NCBI GenBank assembly: GCA_002481545.1
Contig: DLEF01000067.1
Location: 1 to 41,211, forward strand
Source of the DNA: Cyanobacteria bacterium UBA7753
GTDB taxonomy: Bacteria > Cyanobacteriota > Vampirovibrionia > Gastranaerophilales > Gastranaerophilaceae
DNA: 41,211 nucleotides
Direction: 5' to 3'
Part shown: piece after piece, positions 1 through 7,639 of the stretch
Numbering within the stretch: position 1 is the stretch's first letter
How the letters are laid out: each line of letters starts with the position of its first letter
Notes under the pieces: model-generated
The model's database searches: none
Told to the model about the DNA's origin: nothing
Seen by the model: only the letters and a program-made list of their open reading frames with translations
Made by a program: the position numbers and the translations under genes

Positions 1-288
1 TCTTTTACTTTGAAAAAAAATAAAATTAAACCAAATGATAATTTTTATCATCCGGAAACACCGCAAGAATATTATCTGCGTTGTGCTTATGGTGGATATG
101 TTAATGGGGAATACAAAAAATCTTGTGAATATTTTGAGAAATACTTTAAATTGAATACAAGTAACTCACAAGCCTATTATTATGCATTCCTTGCAAATGA
201 GGTAATGTATAAAAAAACTCATTTGATTATTTATAAAAATAAAGCGAAAAAATATGAGAAATTTACAAAAAATACTAATCCCGATTAA
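1..288 (+). CDS. C-terminal end of a third M48-like/TPR secreted protein (cut by window start)
   Basis: The frame is open from the first base and ends at a TAA. The 95 visible residues align almost without gaps to the C-terminal part of the protein at 857-2056, sharing HPETPQEYYLRC and FEKYFKLNTSNSQAYYY. This is therefore the tail of a third paralogue whose start lies outside the window. A TTG at base 10 could be mistaken for a start, but homology continues upstream of it. The segment is a TPR-like helical repeat rich in Tyr and Lys. The metallopeptidase-like part cannot be seen, so its catalytic state is unknown. It converges on the phage-like fragment at 350-691, the same arrangement as the intact pair at 2788-4754, which supports a duplicated module. 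Confidence 0.75.
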   Translation, partial: SFTLKKNKIKPNDNFYHPETPQEYYLRCAYGGYVNGEYKKSCEYFEKYFKLNTSNSQAYYYAFLANEVMYKKTHLIIYKNKAKKYEKFTKNTNPD

Positions 289-294
289 TAAATG

Positions 295-338
295 TATATG
301 TGAGTTTTAACAAAAAAAACTCGTAAAACTCACATATA
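295..338. terminator. Bidirectional hairpin terminator
   Basis: Perfect 15-bp inverted repeat (TATATGTGAGTTTTA at 295-309 and its complement at 324-338) around an A-rich 14-nt loop. It sits between the converging genes ending at 288 (+) and 350 (-). Confidence 0.6.
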
Positions 339-349
339 ATGATGTATAC

Positions 350-691
350 TTACCTGTCTATATTAGTATTATTGCCATTTCCTGATAAATTATTATTACC
401 CTTGTTATTTTTATCCTTTTTAGCTTTATTAGGATTCTTCATATTCCCATACCCTGTCATAGCTGTGCCAACGGATGAAATAACATCAGAGAATGCCTTG
501 ATGTACTCAACAGCAGACGGGTTGGAGCGCTCCGTTGTGCGCTTTGTTGCATTGCCCTGCGAGGTTTTGAGTGAGAGTTCTTGGTTTTGCATTATCGCAT
601 TTACTCCCAGTTGGTACAAATTCATCAGGTTCTTTATCATATTGATAGAATTGTTTTGAGAATCATCCAAAAGCTTGTTTGAATAATCAGC
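350..691 (-). pseudogene. Truncated copy of the phage-structural-like gene (C-terminal part only)
   Basis: The minus-strand frame matches residues from about 130 to the end of the intact protein at 4071-4754, sharing NLYQLGVNAIMQNQELSLK and TSQGNATKRTTERSNPSAV. Homology stops near base 691. A few bases further on, the sequence becomes a dispersed hairpin repeat, so the N-terminal half is missing and no proper start remains. The extreme C-terminus is Asn/Lys-rich low-complexity sequence that differs between copies. It is one of three copies in the first 4.8 kb. Any translation would have to start within repeat-derived sequence, so it is called a gene remnant. Confidence 0.65.
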
Positions 692-699
692 ATATATAG

Positions 700-842
700 T
701 TGCTCCCCCTGTAGTTCTCCAATCGGGGGGACAAGCGTGTGACTTGCAAAAATTGTCCACGGAGTGGCATACCCTCTACTAACAGGAGAGGGTAAAAATC
801 AATTTGAGCATTTGCGAAAATTTGATTTTTGGGGGAGGTGCA
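700..842 (+). repeat. Dispersed two-hairpin repeat (copy A), compound
   Basis: First part, from about 700: a C5/G5 hairpin and a TTGC-rich segment. Second part (772-842): a CCCTCT/AGAGGG hairpin, then a stem of ATCAATTT with AAATTTGAT, then GGGGGAGGTGCA. The order hairpin, hairpin, GGGTGAGGTGCA-like end recurs at 2634, 7640, 8079 (inverted) and 33081 (inverted). This copy lies at the broken end of the phage-like gene fragment. Confidence 0.6.
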
Positions 843-856
843 ATAAAATTATTTAT

Positions 857-2056
857 CTATAATTTGGAAGGCACTAAACTGTTCGATTTTTGTGCATAAT
901 TTTGTGTACGAGTTTTATAGATATTTTTATGCGTCTTTTTATACATTTGTTCATTTGCAAGAGAGGCGTAATAATACGCTTGTGAGTTACTTGTATTCAA
1001 TTTAAAGTATTTCTCAAAATATTCACAAGATTTTTCATAGTAGCCGTTCACATATCCGCCATAACCGCAACGCAGATAATATTCTTGTGGCGTCTCGGGA
1101 TGGTAATATTGGTCTTTTGGTCTGGCTGATGGTTTTATCATTGTAAAAGAAGCTCTGTCAGACGATAATTCTGCCTTAAGAACATCTGTTGTGTAGAGGT
1201 TATATTCTCCCAATTCTTTAAATTTTTCAGTTGGAATAAATTTTATTGCTGTTTCACAGTTTGATATTCGTTTTTTTACATTAGGATCTTCGCTCCAAAA
1301 ATCGCCATTTGTTTCATAAGCTTTAAAATATACTAAATACTCCATTGCATTGTTTAGATTATAACCTGCTCTTGCTATTAGATTAAGAGCTTCAACATCT
1401 GCCGCAAATTCAGTGTTTTTTTCTTCTATAATATGTCTTCGACACATAGTAAAAAATATACATCCTGTAAAATCAAAACAAGCTGTGCGATACATTTTAG
1501 TTTTAAAATTATCTAATCTCGCTCTGTGTCCGAGTATAGAATGAGACATAACATGGGCAATAGAAAAAGCTATGGCAGAATCATTCCCAGAAAACGTATC
1601 ATATAATGAAGTTGGTATGCAGATATAGTTTAAATTTTTATATGTTACTTCGGGTTTGCCGGAACTCCTATATATTTCAATTTTCCAGTTCATATAATCT
1701 AATTTATTTGCTCGAATGATTTTTTCGGCAATTCTGTATATATGGTAATAATCTTCACCTTTTGCCTCTGCATTATAATTATCAATTGTTCTTGTTTCAA
1801 ATTTTTCTTTTATTTCTGAGTACTTGGTATTATCTTTATTTAATTTTTCTATGTATTGTATCGGAGTTACTTTATAATCATCAAATAAGCTCGTATAAAT
1901 GTTGGTTTTGTTAAGTTTATTGTATTGTAAATATGTTGATACCGTTTCATGTTTTTGTGCGTGTTTCATTTCCTTTTCTTGTATTTTTGTAAAATCTCTG
2001 GCATAAGCAGAACAACTAAAAAATAAACACAAGAATATAATTAGTATCTTTTTCAT
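857..2056 (-). CDS. Secreted M48-like pseudo-metallopeptidase with C-terminal TPR
   Basis: 399 residues with a Sec signal peptide (MKK, hydrophobic 4-14, likely cleavage after AYA at residue 19). A central M48-type segment follows, then a C-terminal TPR-like repeat at about 320-390, the layout of BepA/YfgC-type envelope proteases. The zinc motif reads HVMSH (168-172): both histidines are kept but the catalytic glutamate of HExxH is valine. The third ligand region EFAAD at 217 and the following ALNLIARAGY helix are conserved in M48 style. It is probably a zinc-binding but inactive protein; a scaffold or chaperone role at the envelope is inference. Its paralogue at 2788 lies in the opposite orientation, so this copy has been inverted within the repeated module. 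The ATG start is supported by the signal peptide. Confidence 0.8.
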   Translation of the reverse strand: MKKILIIFLCLFFSCSAYARDFTKIQEKEMKHAQKHETVSTYLQYNKLNKTNIYTSLFDDYKVTPIQYIEKLNKDNTKYSEIKEKFETRTIDNYNAEAKGEDYYHIYRIAEKIIRANKLDYMNWKIEIYRSSGKPEVTYKNLNYICIPTSLYDTFSGNDSAIAFSIAHVMSHSILGHRARLDNFKTKMYRTACFDFTGCIFFTMCRRHIIEEKNTEFAADVEALNLIARAGYNLNNAMEYLVYFKAYETNGDFWSEDPNVKKRISNCETAIKFIPTEKFKELGEYNLYTTDVLKAELSSDRASFTMIKPSARPKDQYYHPETPQEYYLRCGYGGYVNGYYEKSCEYFEKYFKLNTSNSQAYYYASLANEQMYKKTHKNIYKTRTQNYAQKSNSLVPSKL

Positions 2057-2162
2057 ATATTACCCTTTATATTATAATATCATATTTTTTGTCATATTAC
2101 AAGTGCTTTAAGAAAATAATATAAGGTAGAGATTTTCTCTACCTTATGTATATGAAACAGTT

Positions 2163-2427
2163 TTAATTATTGCCTTTGTTATTAGTATTATTAGTAGTAT
2201 TATTTTTGTCTTTGTTTTTGTTTTTAGTTGTTCCTGTCATATTCCCGTACCCTGTCATAGCGGAACCAACGGATGAAATAACATCTGAGAACGCTTTGAT
2301 ATAATCAACAGCAGACGGGTTGGAGCGCTCCGTTGTGCGCTTTGTTGCATTTCCTTGCGAGGTTTTGAGTGAAAGTTCTTGGTTTTGCATTATCGCATTT
2401 ACTCCCAGTTGGTACAAATTCATCAGG
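2163..2427 (-). pseudogene. Second truncated copy of the phage-structural-like gene
   Basis: Reverse frame matching the C-terminal ~75 residues of the intact protein at 4071-4754, nearly identical over about 130 bp to the copies at 350 and 4071. Homology breaks off exactly at base 2427; beyond it comes unrelated repeat-rich DNA, so the apparent N-terminus of an open frame reaching 2465 is not part of the gene. The C-terminal tail is low-complexity Asn/Lys. It lies immediately upstream of the inverted M48-like gene (857-2056). Confidence 0.65.
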
Positions 2428-2556
2428 ATTACAAATAATAAAAAAGATCCTTCGCAGATATTCAATCAATAGAGCATTTTATGTTTTGTTTATTGCTCAG
2501 GATGACAATTAACGTATGATTGCTCTGATAGAGTGCTCGAAAGCCCTTGCAAGACT

Positions 2557-2600
2557 GTCATTCTGAGTACATGTGGCAGCGTGAGTGCGAAGAATCTCTT
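2557..2600 (+). repeat. GTCATTCTGAG-type dispersed repeat
   Basis: GTCATTCTGAG, a short spacer, then GCGAAGAATCTC. Related GTCAT(T/C)CTGA elements occur at 6966, 10725 and 37936. The 2466-2740 gap contains this and the next repeat and no gene. Confidence 0.5.
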
Positions 2601-2633
2601 GTTTAATGCCTTAATGCACGAAGAAAAGTTGCT

Positions 2634-2702
2634 CCCCTCTACTGCCAGTAGAGGGGAAAATCAATTTGAGCATTTGTGAAAATTTGATTTTTGGGTGAGG
2701 TT
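2634..2702 (+). repeat. Dispersed two-hairpin repeat (copy B)
   Basis: CCCCTCT/AGAGGGG hairpin, then a TCAATTT / AAATTTGA stem, then GGGTGAGG. Same architecture and much of the same sequence as 772-842. Confidence 0.6.
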
Positions 2703-2740
2703 CGTCATATAAAAAGTCAAAAATTTTAACATTCTATCTC

Positions 2741-2769
2741 TTGAGATTATATTAAAAATGTGATAAAAT
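2741..2769 (+). promoter_or_regulatory. Sigma-70-type promoter for the M48-like gene at 2788
   Basis: TTGAGA (2741-2746), 17-bp spacer, TAAAAT (2764-2769) with an extended TG just upstream of the -10. The predicted start leaves a short leader containing AGAGGT before the ATG at 2788. Confidence 0.55.
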
Positions 2770-2787
2770 ATTCAAAAGAGGTAATGT

Positions 2788-4017
2788 ATGAAGAAGATAT
2801 TGTGTTTACTGTTGTGCTTAATGTTTTGCAATTCCGTCAATTATGTATATGCTCGTGACTATACAAAGTTACAAGAAAAAGAAATGAAACACGCTCAAAA
2901 GTATGGAATGAACGTAAGTAATTCGCAATATTCTGAAACACATAATACTAAAGGTTTGTTAGGTGATTATGAAGAAATAGATGATAAACTTTATCAAGAA
3001 AAATTGAAAAAAGATGAAGTAGAATATGCAAAGATTAAAGAAAAATTTGAGACAAGAACCATTGACAACTATAATGCTGAGGCGAAAGGAGAAGATTATT
3101 ACCATATATACAGAATAGTAGAACGATTAATCCGTGCCAATAATTTGGATTTTACTAATTGGAGAATCGGAATAAATAGAGCTTCATCAGACCTTATGGC
3201 AGGATATTCTGACTGGAATTATATATTAATATCTACAGCTTTTTGTGATACTTTTTTAAATAATGATTCCGCAATAGCTTTTGCAATAGCTCATGTTATG
3301 GCTCATGCATTACTTGGGCATCAAGAGAGAAGGACTAAAGCAGATAATAGAATTTGGAAATCAGCATTTTTTGAATTAACTGGTGGCTTTGTAGTTCTAT
3401 CTACTTTTAAAAGTTCATTAACCGAATTTAAAAATATGGAACTGTCTGCTGATGTAGAGGCTATAAATCTTATTGCAAAAGCAGGGTATGATATAAATGA
3501 TGCAATTGAATATTTAAAATACTTTCAATATTCAGGATTATCTACAGGTTTTTGGGATTCAACCCCTAATATAAAAAAAAGAATATATAACTGTTATATC
3601 GCAAAGAACTTTATTCCGATTGAAGAATATAATAAATGGGGAAAATATAATATTTATCATTCAGAAGTCTTGTATTCAGAATTATCTTCTGACAGAACAT
3701 CTTTTACACTTAGGAAGAATAAAAACAGTCCAAAATTATTTATTATTGAATCCCCTGAAAAATATTATTTTCGGTGCGGATACGGTGGATATATAAATAT
3801 GCAGTATGAGAAATCTGCAGAATATTTTGAAAAATATTTCAAACTGGACACAAGTAATCCGAAGGCATATTTGTATGCATATTATACAAATAATGAATTA
3901 TATAAAAGAACAAAAAGAAAAAAATACCAAAATACTGCAAATAAATATTTACAAAAAGCTGTAGAATTAGATGAATCTGTAAAATACAAAATTCAACAAT
4001 TTAATAATAATTTATAG
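2788..4017 (+). CDS. Secreted M48-like pseudo-metallopeptidase with C-terminal TPR (second copy)
   Basis: 409 residues, clear paralogue of the protein at 857-2056 with shared blocks such as FETRTIDNYNAEAKGEDYYH and LSSDR. Signal peptide at the N-terminus, likely cleaved after YVYA (residue 22). The zinc motif is HVMAH (169-173), again with Val in place of the catalytic Glu. The downstream ELSAD (from 218) with AINLIAKAGY keeps the third-ligand region. Loss of the same residue in two diverged copies argues against a recent accidental mutation. The C-terminal 80 residues are a TPR-like helical repeat. A good AGAGGT ribosome-binding site precedes the ATG, and a bidirectional hairpin follows. It converges on the intact phage-like gene. 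Function: probably an envelope or secreted zinc-binding pseudoenzyme (inference). Confidence 0.82.
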   Translation: MKKILCLLLCLMFCNSVNYVYARDYTKLQEKEMKHAQKYGMNVSNSQYSETHNTKGLLGDYEEIDDKLYQEKLKKDEVEYAKIKEKFETRTIDNYNAEAKGEDYYHIYRIVERLIRANNLDFTNWRIGINRASSDLMAGYSDWNYILISTAFCDTFLNNDSAIAFAIAHVMAHALLGHQERRTKADNRIWKSAFFELTGGFVVLSTFKSSLTEFKNMELSADVEAINLIAKAGYDINDAIEYLKYFQYSGLSTGFWDSTPNIKKRIYNCYIAKNFIPIEEYNKWGKYNIYHSEVLYSELSSDRTSFTLRKNKNSPKLFIIESPEKYYFRCGYGGYINMQYEKSAEYFEKYFKLDTSNPKAYLYAYYTNNELYKRTKRKKYQNTANKYLQKAVELDESVKYKIQQFNNNL

Positions 4018-4024
4018 TAAGCTA

Positions 4025-4066
4025 GAAGGTTTTATCCGAATTTCGGACAAAACCTTCCTAATTTTT
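4025..4066. terminator. Bidirectional terminator
   Basis: 15-bp stem with one mismatch (GAAGGTTTTATCCGA at 4025-4039 with TCGGACAAAACCTTC at 4043-4057) and T-rich sequence on its right. It separates the converging genes at 2788-4017 and 4071-4754. Confidence 0.6.
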
Positions 4067-4070
4067 GCAA

Positions 4071-4754
4071 TTAATGAACCTTATTTGTTACGTCGCTACC
4101 ACTACCATTATTTGTCTTTGGTTTTGGCGTTTTAATATCACCAACTCCTGTAAGGAGTCCCCCTATAGATTTCGCTGCATTAGAGAATGCATTGATATAA
4201 TCAACAGCAGACGGGTTGGAGCGTTCTGTTGTTCGCTTGGTCGCATTTCCTTGCGAGGTTTTGAGTGAAAGTTCTTGGTTTTGCATTATCGCATTTACTC
4301 CCAGTTGGTACAAATTCATCAGGTTCTTTATCATATTGATAGAATTAGTCTGAGAATTATCCAACAGTTCATTAGAATAATCCGCCACATTGTTAGCAAC
4401 GTTATTTGCTACATTGTTATACATATTGGCAGCCTGCGATGACCTAAGCATATTCCTGTCAACCAACGGACTAACCAAGCTGTCCTCTACAGCTTGTGCC
4501 GTATTAGACTTTAAATTCTGTTGATATGTGTTCATCTTCCTTTGGTTTTGTATAGTGTTCAAAGACGGATTCAAATACTCATTCAAGAGTGATTCCATGT
4601 TCTGATTAACAAAATCATTAATAGATTGGTACGCGGTACCGTTTACAAAACTGCTTGTTGTCCCGCTGTTGTTTGTCCTTGAAATAACAAACGGATTCTT
4701 TGTTCTTGTGTTACCGTACGTTGTTGTTTCGGTCTTTGATGATTTATTTCCCAT
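4071..4754 (-). CDS. Phage-structural-like protein (intact copy)
   Basis: 227 residues from the ATG at 4754; AGGAG lies seven bases upstream, so a Met seven codons earlier is rejected. The N-terminus is Thr/Asn/Ser-rich (GNKSSKTETTTYG). The middle is predicted helical, with NQNMESLLNEYLNPSLN and Asn/Ala-rich repeats (NNVANNVANNVADYS). The C-terminal half is the segment shared with the fragments at 350 and 2163, ending in a Gly/Lys/Asn-rich tail. No signal peptide and no recognised enzyme motif. Low-complexity coiled architecture and the neighbours at 4973 and 5463 suggest a phage internal-virion or tail component; this is inference and no family is named with certainty. It has its own downstream terminator, as do the two genes behind it. 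Confidence 0.6.
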   Translation of the reverse strand: MGNKSSKTETTTYGNTRTKNPFVISRTNNSGTTSSFVNGTAYQSINDFVNQNMESLLNEYLNPSLNTIQNQRKMNTYQQNLKSNTAQAVEDSLVSPLVDRNMLRSSQAANMYNNVANNVANNVADYSNELLDNSQTNSINMIKNLMNLYQLGVNAIMQNQELSLKTSQGNATKRTTERSNPSAVDYINAFSNAAKSIGGLLTGVGDIKTPKPKTNNGSGSDVTNKVH

Positions 4755-4876
4755 AAATTTCTCCTTTTCGGACATCCGTCCGATTCAAATGTAATATCTT
4801 TGGATTATTAATATTTTCAAACCCGATAATCCGACGAGTTTAAAATCCTTGTAAAATATGCTTTTCGTATAATCTT

Positions 4877-4922
4877 TAAAAAAACGGGTGCCAAGCTCTT
4901 GTAAAATACAAAAGCCTGACAC
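4877..4922 (-). terminator. Rho-independent terminator of the 4973 gene
   Basis: On the minus strand a 16-bp stem with G-U pairs (GTGTCAGGCTTTTGTA with TACAAGAGCTTGGCAC, 4888-4922) is followed by a T-run (4877-4884). Confidence 0.65.
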
Positions 4923-4972
4923 TCAAACAATGAAATTTAAAGTCATAAAAGGAGTAAAAATGCATATTTTAT

Positions 4973-5350
4973 TTATTTATGTCTGTATACATAAATATTG
5001 TCTTTATATTTTTTGAACCCTGCGACCAATAGCCCGTATATTGCGGGCTTGTTATAGGATTCTGCCCAAACATCACATGGCATAAGCCGGAGCAATGCCG
5101 TAAAACATTTTTTGTTAAACAAGTGCTTTTTTCTGATACCGTATCCTGTTAGCCACAGTTTGTCTTCTGTCGGGAGAAAATATACACACAATGTCAATAC
5201 GTTATCATCATAGAATGCAAAAAATCTCGTATTTTGGATTACCTCATCAAAAGTTGCATCATCGTTTATCAATGCTTGATTCTTCTCATACATAGTTTTG
5301 CATTCCGCATAATTAAAATTCTTGCTCTGCGGGGTTCTTACTTCTATCAT
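4973..5350 (-). CDS. Small GNAT-fold-like protein, possibly phage Gp13-type
   Basis: 125 residues with no signal peptide. The pattern of central strands (FFAFYDDNVLTLCVYFLP), a WLTGYGIRKKH loop, and a late helix followed by AGFKKYKDNIYVYRH is reminiscent of the small acetyltransferase-fold proteins of podophages (T7 Gp13-like family). There is no clear acetyl-CoA pyrophosphate loop. AAAGGA lies upstream of the ATG. It sits between the phage-structural-like gene and a Cys-rich small protein on the same strand, each with its own terminator. The phage assignment is tentative; an uncharacterised small bacterial protein is the alternative. Confidence 0.5.
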   Translation of the reverse strand: MIEVRTPQSKNFNYAECKTMYEKNQALINDDATFDEVIQNTRFFAFYDDNVLTLCVYFLPTEDKLWLTGYGIRKKHLFNKKCFTALLRLMPCDVWAESYNKPAIYGLLVAGFKKYKDNIYVYRHK

Positions 5351-5388
5351 AATGTTTAATCCTTTTTGTTCTTCCTGGCAATAAATCT

Positions 5389-5431
5389 AAAAAAAGGGGC
5401 TGTCTGAAAATAAAAAAACAAAAGACAGCCC
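5389..5431 (-). terminator. Rho-independent terminator of the 5463 gene
   Basis: Minus-strand stem GGGCTGTCT/AGACAGCCC (5397-5431) followed by seven T (5389-5395). Confidence 0.7.
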
Positions 5432-5462
5432 AAAAGATTTTTATGTATGTGTAAAGGAAGTA

Positions 5463-5843
5463 TTATTTAATCTTTTTTACTAATTCGCTGTTGCCGTAAA
5501 AGTCTACGGCATATTGGTCTATGCTGACGTTTCCGTCTTTATCCTTCTTTTCTTTATTCAGTCCGTATCTCCAACCGTACGGTTTCGGTTTTAATTTCAT
5601 TCTGTTCAGACTGTTTCTTGAGAGTTCTTTTTCTCTTCTGAGTGCCGATACAAATGTAATCGCGCTCTGTCCGACTTTCTTTATCGTTTCTATTCCGTTT
5701 GTTTTGCTTCTTTTTTGCAATAAAATCGCCACGGATTTATTACAAATCGGGCAAGTCCCCATAAAAAGTGTTCTGTTTGTGTAGTCGTCGGTATTTTTAA
5801 GATACCAAATATCATACGCATCAAATTCGCAACAATGTCGCAT
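5463..5843 (-). CDS. Small Cys-rich (zinc-ribbon-like) hypothetical protein
   Basis: 126 residues. An N-terminal CC pair (residues 4-5) and a CPIC motif (about 31-34) could form a four-cysteine zinc site. A basic C-terminal half (KLKPKPYGWRYGL, then a Lys-rich stretch) follows. A strong GGAGGG site precedes the ATG. No signal peptide and no family recognised. Same strand and spacing style as the two phage-like genes downstream, so it may belong to the same prophage remnant; a nucleic-acid-binding role is only a guess from Cys and basic content. Confidence 0.6.
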   Translation of the reverse strand: MRHCCEFDAYDIWYLKNTDDYTNRTLFMGTCPICNKSVAILLQKRSKTNGIETIKKVGQSAITFVSALRREKELSRNSLNRMKLKPKPYGWRYGLNKEKKDKDGNVSIDQYAVDFYGNSELVKKIK

Positions 5844-6185
5844 ACCTAAATCCCTCCAATGTTTATATACGGGTTTTCTGTTAAAATCCGTAAGGTAAAT
5901 ATCAAATATAAAAGAGTACGGTAAATGTATAAAAGTCGTAGCTTTCCTACCTTTCAGCTCCTCCTACGCCATTACTTAAAATTTTGTTTCCGAACTGATT
6001 ATATTTTTATTCTATAGAACTTTTTTTCATTTGTCATAGAATATTAAGAAATATTAAGATGAATTTTTAAAAACTAACCGCATGGCTGGTATGTTATTTA
6101 TTTTAAAATTTGTTTACAAAAGGGCAATTTTTGGGGTAAAAAATACTTTATATAAGAGTAGTTAGTGTATGGAGAATAATCTAAT
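5844..6185. other. Intergenic region with no convincing gene
   Basis: AT-rich. On the minus strand a very short frame ending at 5947 (GNKILSNGVGGAER) looks like the degraded end of a phage-type gene but has no start. On the plus strand a GGAGA site lies at 6171-6175 just before the small gene at 6186. No hairpin or RNA gene recognised. Confidence 0.4.
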
Positions 6186-6332
6186 ATGTTCAGTAAGGAA
6201 TTAGTACGTTATTTTATTAATTATAAACATAATTGTGAAGACAAAGAAGAAGAAAATACAATCCAAGAAATCCCGTTCAAGGATGTTAAAAACCCTATCC
6301 CTGCTTGGGTTCACGTTTTGATTAAGTACTAG
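6186..6332 (+). CDS. 48-residue hypothetical protein
   Basis: ATG with GGAGA ten bases upstream, ending in TAG at 6330-6332. Basic N-terminus (MFSKELVRYFINYKH), acidic Glu-rich middle, and a C-terminus IPAWVHVLIKY. No family recognised. Its stop codon overlaps the start of the conserved upstream element of the GNAT-like gene at 6364, so it may be an unrelated neighbour or a leader peptide. Support is the good ribosome-binding site and the absence of any competing frame. Confidence 0.45.
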   Translation: MFSKELVRYFINYKHNCEDKEEENTIQEIPFKDVKNPIPAWVHVLIKY

Positions 6333-6363
6333 CAAAAATATTTTTTAAGTGCTTTATACAGGT
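6331..6363 (+). promoter_or_regulatory. Shared effector-type upstream element (copy 1)
   Basis: AGCAAAAATATTTTTTAAG, then TTTATA (6353-6358), then CAGGT directly before the ATG at 6364. The G of the GCAAA box lies 32 bases from the ATG, exactly as in front of 7037. The same two-box layout occurs before eight genes in the window. Confidence 0.6.
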
Positions 6364-6930
6364 ATGAGCATTAATTTTACAGCGAATTTATTATCTCATC
6401 CGACCGTTCAACATAAATCGTCTGCTTTCGGCTATAAGCCTGCAGAGGTTTCATTGGTAGAACTAGACAAGAAAAACAAACACGATGTCGATGCAATCAG
6501 ACAGACAAGTCAGGATTGGATGGATAAAGGCGGGCAATTTATCAGCAATTATTACCATGATATGGTCAAGCCTTTTGAATACGCTGATGTGGAGAAAGAG
6601 CACTTCTATGCCCTAACGACTCAAAAGTCTGATTTTGAGAATTTAAAAGGGAAAGATATCCTTGGGGTAATGATGTTTGCGGAAACACGCAATCCCGAAA
6701 ACGAGATTGAATGGCTGGAAACTAATCCCCAAACAAAAAAAGCAAGCGGACTTAAAAGAGAATATAAGGATGTCGGAAAAAAGTTGGTAGAATATGTAAG
6801 AGCTAACTTTAAACAAAAAGATATTTTTGTCCAATCTGCGGACAGTGCAATCGGGTTTTATAAAAAACTCGGAGCCGAGCAGCCGAATAAAAAATTTCCG
6901 AAAAAATGTCAGCTTTATTTTAGAGTGTAG
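6364..6930 (+). CDS. GNAT-like protein with short N-terminal tag
   Basis: 188 residues from the ATG at 6364; a GTG five codons earlier is rejected because the paralogue at 7037 begins at the same place (MSxNFTANLxSHP). The middle contains strands and a helix typical of acetyltransferases (LKGKDILGVMMFAE, then IEWLETNP). A degenerate acetyl-CoA loop reads REYKDVGKKLVEYV, and the usual late GNAT signature is present as AIGFYKKLGAEQP. No signal peptide. It is tandemly duplicated with the gene at 7037, and both carry the shared upstream element also found before HExxH and ADP-ribosyltransferase-like genes. Substrate unknown; a secreted or translocated effector-like role is inference from regulon context. 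Confidence 0.75.
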   Translation: MSINFTANLLSHPTVQHKSSAFGYKPAEVSLVELDKKNKHDVDAIRQTSQDWMDKGGQFISNYYHDMVKPFEYADVEKEHFYALTTQKSDFENLKGKDILGVMMFAETRNPENEIEWLETNPQTKKASGLKREYKDVGKKLVEYVRANFKQKDIFVQSADSAIGFYKKLGAEQPNKKFPKKCQLYFRV

Positions 6931-6965
6931 AATTTTGTAATTATGCGTGAAATAACACCAATCCC

Positions 6966-6991
6966 GTCATTCTGAACTTGTTTCAGAATCT
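6966..6991 (+). repeat. GTCATTCTGA palindromic dispersed repeat
   Basis: GTCATTCTGAACTTGTTTCA followed by GAATCT; the core TTCTGAA/TTCAGAA is palindromic. Related copies at 10725 and 37936. Confidence 0.55.
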
Positions 6992-7003
6992 ATAATTTTA
7001 TAT

Positions 7004-7036
7004 CGCAAATATTATTTTTAGGGGTTTTATTTAGGT
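7004..7036 (+). promoter_or_regulatory. Shared effector-type upstream element (copy 2)
   Basis: CGCAAATATTATTTTTAGG, a TTTATT box at 7026-7031, then TAGGT before the ATG. The distance from the GCAAA box to the ATG is 32 bases, as at 6331. Confidence 0.55.
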
Positions 7037-7612
7037 ATGAGCGTTAATTTTACAGCCAACTTAATAAGTCATCCATCTATCCCAAAACGTGCTTCTGCCG
7101 TCCATTACAAGCAGACTCCCGTGTCTCTTGTCGAGTTAGACCATAATGACAAAAATGATGTTAAGGCAATACAACAGACCGAAAAATCGTGGTTCGGGCA
7201 TGGAGGAGTCTATATTGAGCAGTTTAGTCGTGATTTTGAAAAACAATTGTTAGAGGAAGATGTTACAAAAGGTCATTTTTACGCGCTTACGTCTCAAAAG
7301 GACGGGTTTGACAAATTACAATCCGACAAAATTTTGGGTGTAATGCAGTTTAACGAAACAAGCGATAAAGTAAATGAAATAAAGTGGCTTGAAACCAATC
7401 CGAAATCACAAAAACTCAGGGGGGGCTACGGAAGAGAATATAAAAATGTAGGGAAATCTCTTGTAAAATATGTTTTAAATACATACAACAAGAAAGATAT
7501 TTTTGTACAGTCCGCATATAGAGCAATCAATTTTTACAAAAAACTGGGAGCGGAACAGCCCGCAAAAGATACCGTAAATCAGTTTTACCTTTTCTTTAGA
7601 CATAAAGGTTAA
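7037..7612 (+). CDS. GNAT-like protein, tandem paralogue
   Basis: 191 residues, about half identical to the preceding protein along its full length: shared MSxNFTANL start, VSLVELD, HFYALTSQK, IKWLETNP, YKNVGKSLVKYV and INFYKKLGAEQP. The acetyl-CoA loop position is degenerate (GREYKNVGKS). No signal peptide or membrane segment. It is separated from its twin by a GTCATTCTGA repeat and the conserved upstream element. Probably an acetyltransferase-fold effector-like protein; target unknown. Confidence 0.75.
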   Translation: MSVNFTANLISHPSIPKRASAVHYKQTPVSLVELDHNDKNDVKAIQQTEKSWFGHGGVYIEQFSRDFEKQLLEEDVTKGHFYALTSQKDGFDKLQSDKILGVMQFNETSDKVNEIKWLETNPKSQKLRGGYGREYKNVGKSLVKYVLNTYNKKDIFVQSAYRAINFYKKLGAEQPAKDTVNQFYLFFRHKG

Positions 7613-7639
7613 AGTTTTTGTTTAAATAGTCCGCATTCA

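Noticed and set aside
339..659. Plus-strand frame opposite the phage-like fragment
   Set aside because: Antisense shadow of a low-complexity reverse-strand gene; no ribosome site.
4961..5017. 18-codon plus-strand frame with a perfect AAAGGAG site
   Set aside because: Lies wholly or partly over the end of the minus-strand gene at 4973, no family signal; the ribosome-like site is probably chance.
5947..6006. Minus-strand stretch GNKILSNGVGGAER before a TAG
   Set aside because: Looks like a degraded phage gene end, but only about 20 codons remain, with a stop just upstream; too little to call.
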